A stretch of 19,034 bases of DNA from Candidatus Treponema excrementipullorum (lineage in GTDB: Bacteria > Spirochaetota > Spirochaetia > Treponematales > Treponemataceae): assembly GCA_018883625.1 (NCBI GenBank), contig JAHLFV010000224.1, forward strand, positions 1-19,034. Direction: 5' to 3'. The notes beneath the pieces were generated by a model. It was not told the origin of the DNA. It did not search any database and saw nothing but the letters and a program-made list of their open reading frames with translations. This document shows positions 15,937 to 19,034 of this stretch, one piece after another (positions within the stretch are counted from its first letter, which is position 1; each line of letters begins with the position of its first letter). The position numbers were made by a program, and so were the translations under genes.

Positions 15937-17332
15937 ACTTCCCTGCCTTACCCATAATTCTATCAGCAAGATTCTTGCCAAAATCTTTCACTTTGTTGAT
16001 AAATCCCCCTACGCCAATCTTTACTGTATGAACTTTTGTTTCAGTATAATAGGTGTGTACATCATTTGATGTTAATCCTCCTCCTAAGCCTATGCTTACC
16101 GTTGTTACAGGTTTTCCTCCTTCTAATGATTCAGTCAAATTGTATGAAACAGATGCAGGAGTTATAGTCGCTCCTATTCCAGCTGCAATTCCCTTACCTC
16201 CAGCATCAGCAGCTGCTCTATTTTCCGATGTGGAAAAATCTATAGAGACTGCCCCCGAAACTCCTATGTGGCTTCCCATTCCATAAGTCTCATATGTTCC
16301 AATTTCAAATGTTTTTTCTTCAGAATCCCACGCAACTATGAACCCACTACCTATCGTTCCCCCCGTTCCAGCTCCACCCGCTGCCGAGACACCTACTTGA
16401 AAAGTGAACAACCCCCACAGGTCTACGTAGTTCACCGGGTCATTGTTCACATAAGCAAACCAGTTAGTCCCATCCCGTATCGGGTCTACCGTGGTAAACC
16501 GCACAGTCTGGGGGTTGTAATCCCGGTAGCCGTAGTTATATAGCCCGGTACGGCTGTCGTAGCTCTTGCCCAAGTATCCATAATCTACCCCGGTAGTAAA
16601 GTCGCCTGTTACAGGATTGCCAAAAACATCGTAATCGTAGTAACCTTCCTGCACCCCGTGGCTGTCTGTTACCGAACGGGTACTACCCATGATGTCCGTA
16701 CCCAAATACCCTCGGGAGCCACTGCCTCGGTTTACCGCCACCGGAGCACCATGAGCATACAGCATGGCTCGCTCTCCTGCATACCTTGATGACACCGTTT
16801 CATACTCGTTGTCTTCTATATGCCGGTACTTCTCACCGGTAGTACCATCGTCAAGGTATCGGTACCGTTCCCCGGTTGCCCGTCCTGATGATGTGTACTG
16901 AATCCCAGTGTTGTAGGTATCAACAAATCCACCGCTGGCATATACCGGGGATTCTTTGACTACATCAAAGCCCAATCCATCGTACAAAGTACGCAGGGTG
17001 GTGGTGTTATTATCCTGTATCACACTGCGCCGTCCCAAAGGGTCGTAGCCGTAACGTGCAGACGCTATGGTTTTAGCTTCATCATCAATGACTAGTGAGC
17101 GAACCATACGGTTTTGATGGTTATACTCGTATACACTCTGTGTCAAAGAACCGGTTTGTGACAATACGTTACCGTTGCTGTCATACCTGTATTCTACACC
17201 ATCCCCACTAACCCCGCAAGTCTTTAAAAGTCTGTTTTCTTCATCATAACTGTACGTAATTGTACCATAGGCGGTAGTCTTGGTAGCTCTGTTGCCGTTT
17301 GCGTCGTAGGTGTACATCTCCGTCCTGAACAC
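15929..17332 (-). CDS. Orphan YD-repeat/Rhs-core module with variable toxin tip 2
   Basis: A 467-residue frame. Residues 1-307 are Rhs/WapA-like core: YTYDANGNR, YSYDEENRLL, YRYDSNGNVLSQTG, YLGTDIMGSTRSVTD, DPIRDGTNWFAYVNN, ending at DPVNYVDLWGL. Residues 308-467 are a unique tip rich in glycine and alternating residues (FTFQVGVSAAGGAGTGGTIG, GGKGIAAGIGATITP, VSIGLGGGL) ending in a basic helix (INKVKDFGKNLADRIMGK). The longest start is GTG at 17332 without a ribosome site. The frame remains core-like upstream (LHGFLPTTQ) to a TAA near 17396. It lacks the large N-terminal shell and secretion parts of full-length proteins (usually over 1000 residues), so it is probably a reserve cassette used after recombination. 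No catalytic motif was recognised in the tip. Confidence 0.8.
   Translation of the reverse strand: MFRTEMYTYDANGNRATKTTAYGTITYSYDEENRLLKTCGVSGDGVEYRYDSNGNVLSQTGSLTQSVYEYNHQNRMVRSLVIDDEAKTIASARYGYDPLGRRSVIQDNNTTTLRTLYDGLGFDVVKESPVYASGGFVDTYNTGIQYTSSGRATGERYRYLDDGTTGEKYRHIEDNEYETVSSRYAGERAMLYAHGAPVAVNRGSGSRGYLGTDIMGSTRSVTDSHGVQEGYYDYDVFGNPVTGDFTTGVDYGYLGKSYDSRTGLYNYGYRDYNPQTVRFTTVDPIRDGTNWFAYVNNDPVNYVDLWGLFTFQVGVSAAGGAGTGGTIGSGFIVAWDSEEKTFEIGTYETYGMGSHIGVSGAVSIDFSTSENRAAADAGGKGIAAGIGATITPASVSYNLTESLEGGKPVTTVSIGLGGGLTSNDVHTYYTETKVHTVKIGVGGFINKVKDFGKNLADRIMGKAGKYD
16809..17265. repeat. YD-core direct repeat, copy 2
   Basis: It is the counterpart of 14718-15175, including the exact 59-base run at 17028-17086. 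It also aligns with 18735-19034, but that third copy shows many more silent differences, so copies 2 and 3 are the recent pair. Confidence 0.85.
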
Positions 17333-17445
17333 CTGGGTTGTGGGCAGGAATCCGTGCAGAAAAACAAAATAATCTTGTTCCTTTTTTGCGTACTTAATTT
17401 ACTACATATCATTGACTTAATATTAAAATATCCTCCTAGTACTAG
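17333..17445. other. Junction between putative immunity gene 1 and YD cassette 2
   Basis: It holds an AT-rich tail after the membrane-protein gene and then, from about 17378, core-homologous sequence in frame with the YD module but with no start codon or ribosome site. I see no promoter or terminator. Confidence 0.4.
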
Positions 17446-17802
17446 TCAAGAATCATTAGTTTTTAAAAATTCCCAATATAATGAAACACCAAACAAGGAA
17501 ACCATATACATCATAGGGAAAAAAAGAATTGGTTGATTTTTTACATTCAGTGCAGATACAACTATGGTTATCGGCAGTATGGCTAAATAAAAAATATGCG
17601 ATATCGGTTTTTCGTTTGATCTAAATTTAATTGAGAAGATGAAATAAAAAAACCAATAAGTAACTAGGGAGAATATATATCCTATTCCAAGTTTGACGAT
17701 ATCAGCTATGACGAAATCATCTGAGGGGCTAAAATACAACAGCAGTGCGAGGACAATATTTATCAAGGCAACAACAGAAAACACAAATACATTTCTTTTC
17801 AA
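17446..17802 (-). CDS. Four-helix membrane protein, putative immunity protein for toxin tip 1
   Basis: A small integral membrane protein with four predicted helices: VFVFSVVALINIVLALLLYF, LGIGYIFSLVTYWFFYFIF, IFYLAILPITIVVSAL and ILFFPMMYMVSLFGVSLYW. TTG at 17802 is preferred: it follows the toxin stop (TAA at 17807-17805) by two bases and has AAGGGG nine bases upstream. A longer frame starts with TTG at 17829 inside the toxin gene. Position right behind a toxin tip, near-overlap and membrane topology suggest protection against a membrane-targeting toxin, as with immunity proteins of pore-forming colicins. The text line 17581-17640 has 16 G/C in 60 bases, far below the adjoining core. No named family recognised. 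Confidence 0.65.
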   Translation of the reverse strand: MKRNVFVFSVVALINIVLALLLYFSPSDDFVIADIVKLGIGYIFSLVTYWFFYFIFSIKFRSNEKPISHIFYLAILPITIVVSALNVKNQPILFFPMMYMVSLFGVSLYWEFLKTNDS

Positions 17803-17804
17803 TT

Positions 17805-19034
17805 TTACTTCCCCTTTTTCTTTTTCCAATTAACTTCAATACGAGGTTTAACTATAGCACCAAAGTCAAATACCATTCCAGAAGAAATATCGAATTTTCC
17901 TTCTATACCAGCAGTTACTCCCACAGATCCTCCAAAGATAACTTGAAATTCGTATCCAGCTAAATTGAACTTAACACCTATCTTACCACCTATAGACACA
18001 GCGTTTGCGCTTAACCCAGCACTAATACCGCCATCTGTTGCACTAAAATTAAAATTTGCGTTGAGGATATCTACTTCTCCTTGAGCTACAATAGGAGTGT
18101 TATTTCTATCATTAAGTTCACTGCTTAATGACAACAATCCTATTGCCATATCAGCAGAATTTTCTCCCTTTTTATCAACAAAAGCCGCTTCTACCCAAAG
18201 CATTTTTGTTTTTTTGTCTTGATTAAAGAAAGATTCCTTTTTATTTTGACTAGAGACAAGTGTATGATACACAGTCTCAATTTTAGAAGACTCTGGTTGC
18301 CTAGTTATAAATTTTTTTTCTGGTTCACCTTGCAACCCCCACAAGTCCACGTAATTCACCGGGTCATTATTCACGTATGTGAACCAGTTAGCCCCATCCC
18401 GGATTGGATCCACCGTGGTGAACCGCACGGTCTGGGGACTATAGTCACGGTAGCCGTAGTTGTACAAACCTGTGATGCTGTCGTAGGGCTTACCCAAATA
18501 TCCGTAGTCAGCACCAGTGGTATAGTTACCGGTTATCGGTGAACCGAATATATCGTAGTCGTAATAGAATTCTTGTACGCCGTGGTTGTCAGTTACGGAT
18601 CGGGTACTGCCTAGAATGTCTGTCCCAAGGTATCCACGTGTGCCGCTGGAACGGTTAATTGCTACTGGTGAGCCGTGGGCATAGAGCATGGTACGCTCAC
18701 CGCTGTATCTGCTGGAGACTGTTTGGTAGGCGTTATCTTCTATATATTGGTACTTCTCACTGGTTCCCTGTCCATCGTCAAGATAGCGGTAACGTTCGCC
18801 TGTTGCTCTGCCAGCGGGTGAGTATTGGATTCCAGTGTTGTACGTATCAACAAATCCACCGCTGGCATATACCGGCGATTCTTTTACCACATCAAAACCC
18901 AGTCCATCGTACAGGGTACGCAGGGTGGTGGCATTGTTGTCTTGTACCAGCGTCCTTCTCCCAAGGACATCATAGCCATACCGTGTGCTGGCTATCGTCC
19001 GTGCCTCATCGTCCACCACACGTGAGCGAACCAT
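17805..19034 (-). CDS. YD-repeat/Rhs-like polymorphic toxin, C-terminal part with variable tip 1 (runs off right edge)
   Basis: The frame is open to the right edge, where an ATG falls by chance; 409 residues are visible and the true N-terminus lies outside. Residues 1-234 are core (RYGYDVLGRRTLVQDNNA, YLGTDILGSTRSVTD, DYGYLGKPYDSITGLYNYG, DPIRDGANWFTYVNN) ending at DPVNYVDLWGL. Residues 235-409 are a unique tip. Its first part is charged (GEPEKKFITRQPESSKIE). Its second part is glycine-rich with alternating residues (GGISAGLSANAVSIGGKIG, FQVIFGGSVGVTAGIEGKF), closing with a basic tail (NWKKKKGK). Homologous proteins form a beta-shell that encloses and releases the tip. I see no nuclease, deaminase or ADP-ribosyltransferase motif; membrane action is a guess from the neighbouring four-helix protein. 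Confidence 0.82.
   Translation of the reverse strand: MVRSRVVDDEARTIASTRYGYDVLGRRTLVQDNNATTLRTLYDGLGFDVVKESPVYASGGFVDTYNTGIQYSPAGRATGERYRYLDDGQGTSEKYQYIEDNAYQTVSSRYSGERTMLYAHGSPVAINRSSGTRGYLGTDILGSTRSVTDNHGVQEFYYDYDIFGSPITGNYTTGADYGYLGKPYDSITGLYNYGYRDYSPQTVRFTTVDPIRDGANWFTYVNNDPVNYVDLWGLQGEPEKKFITRQPESSKIETVYHTLVSSQNKKESFFNQDKKTKMLWVEAAFVDKKGENSADMAIGLLSLSSELNDRNNTPIVAQGEVDILNANFNFSATDGGISAGLSANAVSIGGKIGVKFNLAGYEFQVIFGGSVGVTAGIEGKFDISSGMVFDFGAIVKPRIEVNWKKKKGK
18735..19034. repeat. YD-core direct repeat, copy 1 (partial)
   Basis: Protein-level identity to copies 2 and 3 is very high, but at DNA level many third-codon positions differ. This is an older copy than the 2/3 pair. Confidence 0.75.

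Noticed and set aside
14714..19034. CRISPR-like array
   Set aside because: The repeats are hundreds of bases long and coding; there are no short repeats with uniform spacers anywhere in the window.

Overview
The window most likely comes from a host-associated spirochaete of the Treponema type. The evidence is the moderate-to-low GC, a lipoprotein signal ending in a relaxed FMGC lipobox, Mgl-type sugar uptake and WapA/Rhs-like YD-repeat proteins. This is inference: no rRNA or other phylogenetic marker is present.

Left edge (1-3800). A large minus-strand gene runs off the left edge. It encodes an AddB/RexB-like protein ending in a PD-(D/E)XK nuclease. It is divergent from a plus-strand SLC13/ArsB-like anion permease gene.

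Centre (3774-13400). Eight tightly spaced minus-strand genes form an L-fucose uptake and catabolism operon: fucI, a RhaB-type kinase, fucU, fucA, an MglB-like lipoprotein, an MglA-like ATPase, an MglC-like permease and fucO. The operon ends at a rho-independent terminator. A divergent AraC-family gene across a 206-bp AT-rich intergenic region is the obvious regulator. Inferred flow: the ABC importer brings in L-fucose, FucU interconverts anomers, FucI makes L-fuculose, the kinase phosphorylates it, FucA splits it into dihydroxyacetone phosphate and L-lactaldehyde, and FucO reduces lactaldehyde to 1,2-propanediol.

Right part (14333-19034). Next to the araC-like gene lies the 3' half of an initiator-type tRNA-Met(CAU), still followed by its terminator but lacking its 5' half. 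It breaks exactly in the anticodon loop. This is the usual footprint of tyrosine-recombinase integration, so the DNA to its right is inferred to be an integrated element whose far end is outside the window. The visible part of that element is a polymorphic-toxin locus read on the minus strand: the C-terminal part of a YD-repeat/Rhs-like protein with variable tip 1, a four-helix membrane protein (putative immunity 1), a shortened YD core with variable tip 2, a two-helix membrane protein (putative immunity 2), an orphan soluble small protein (putative immunity 3), and a YD-core fragment truncated at both ends. The GC-rich core copies share long near-identical DNA, while the tips and small genes are AT-rich and unrelated. 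This is the signature of tip exchange by recombination. I recognise no known toxin family in either tip.
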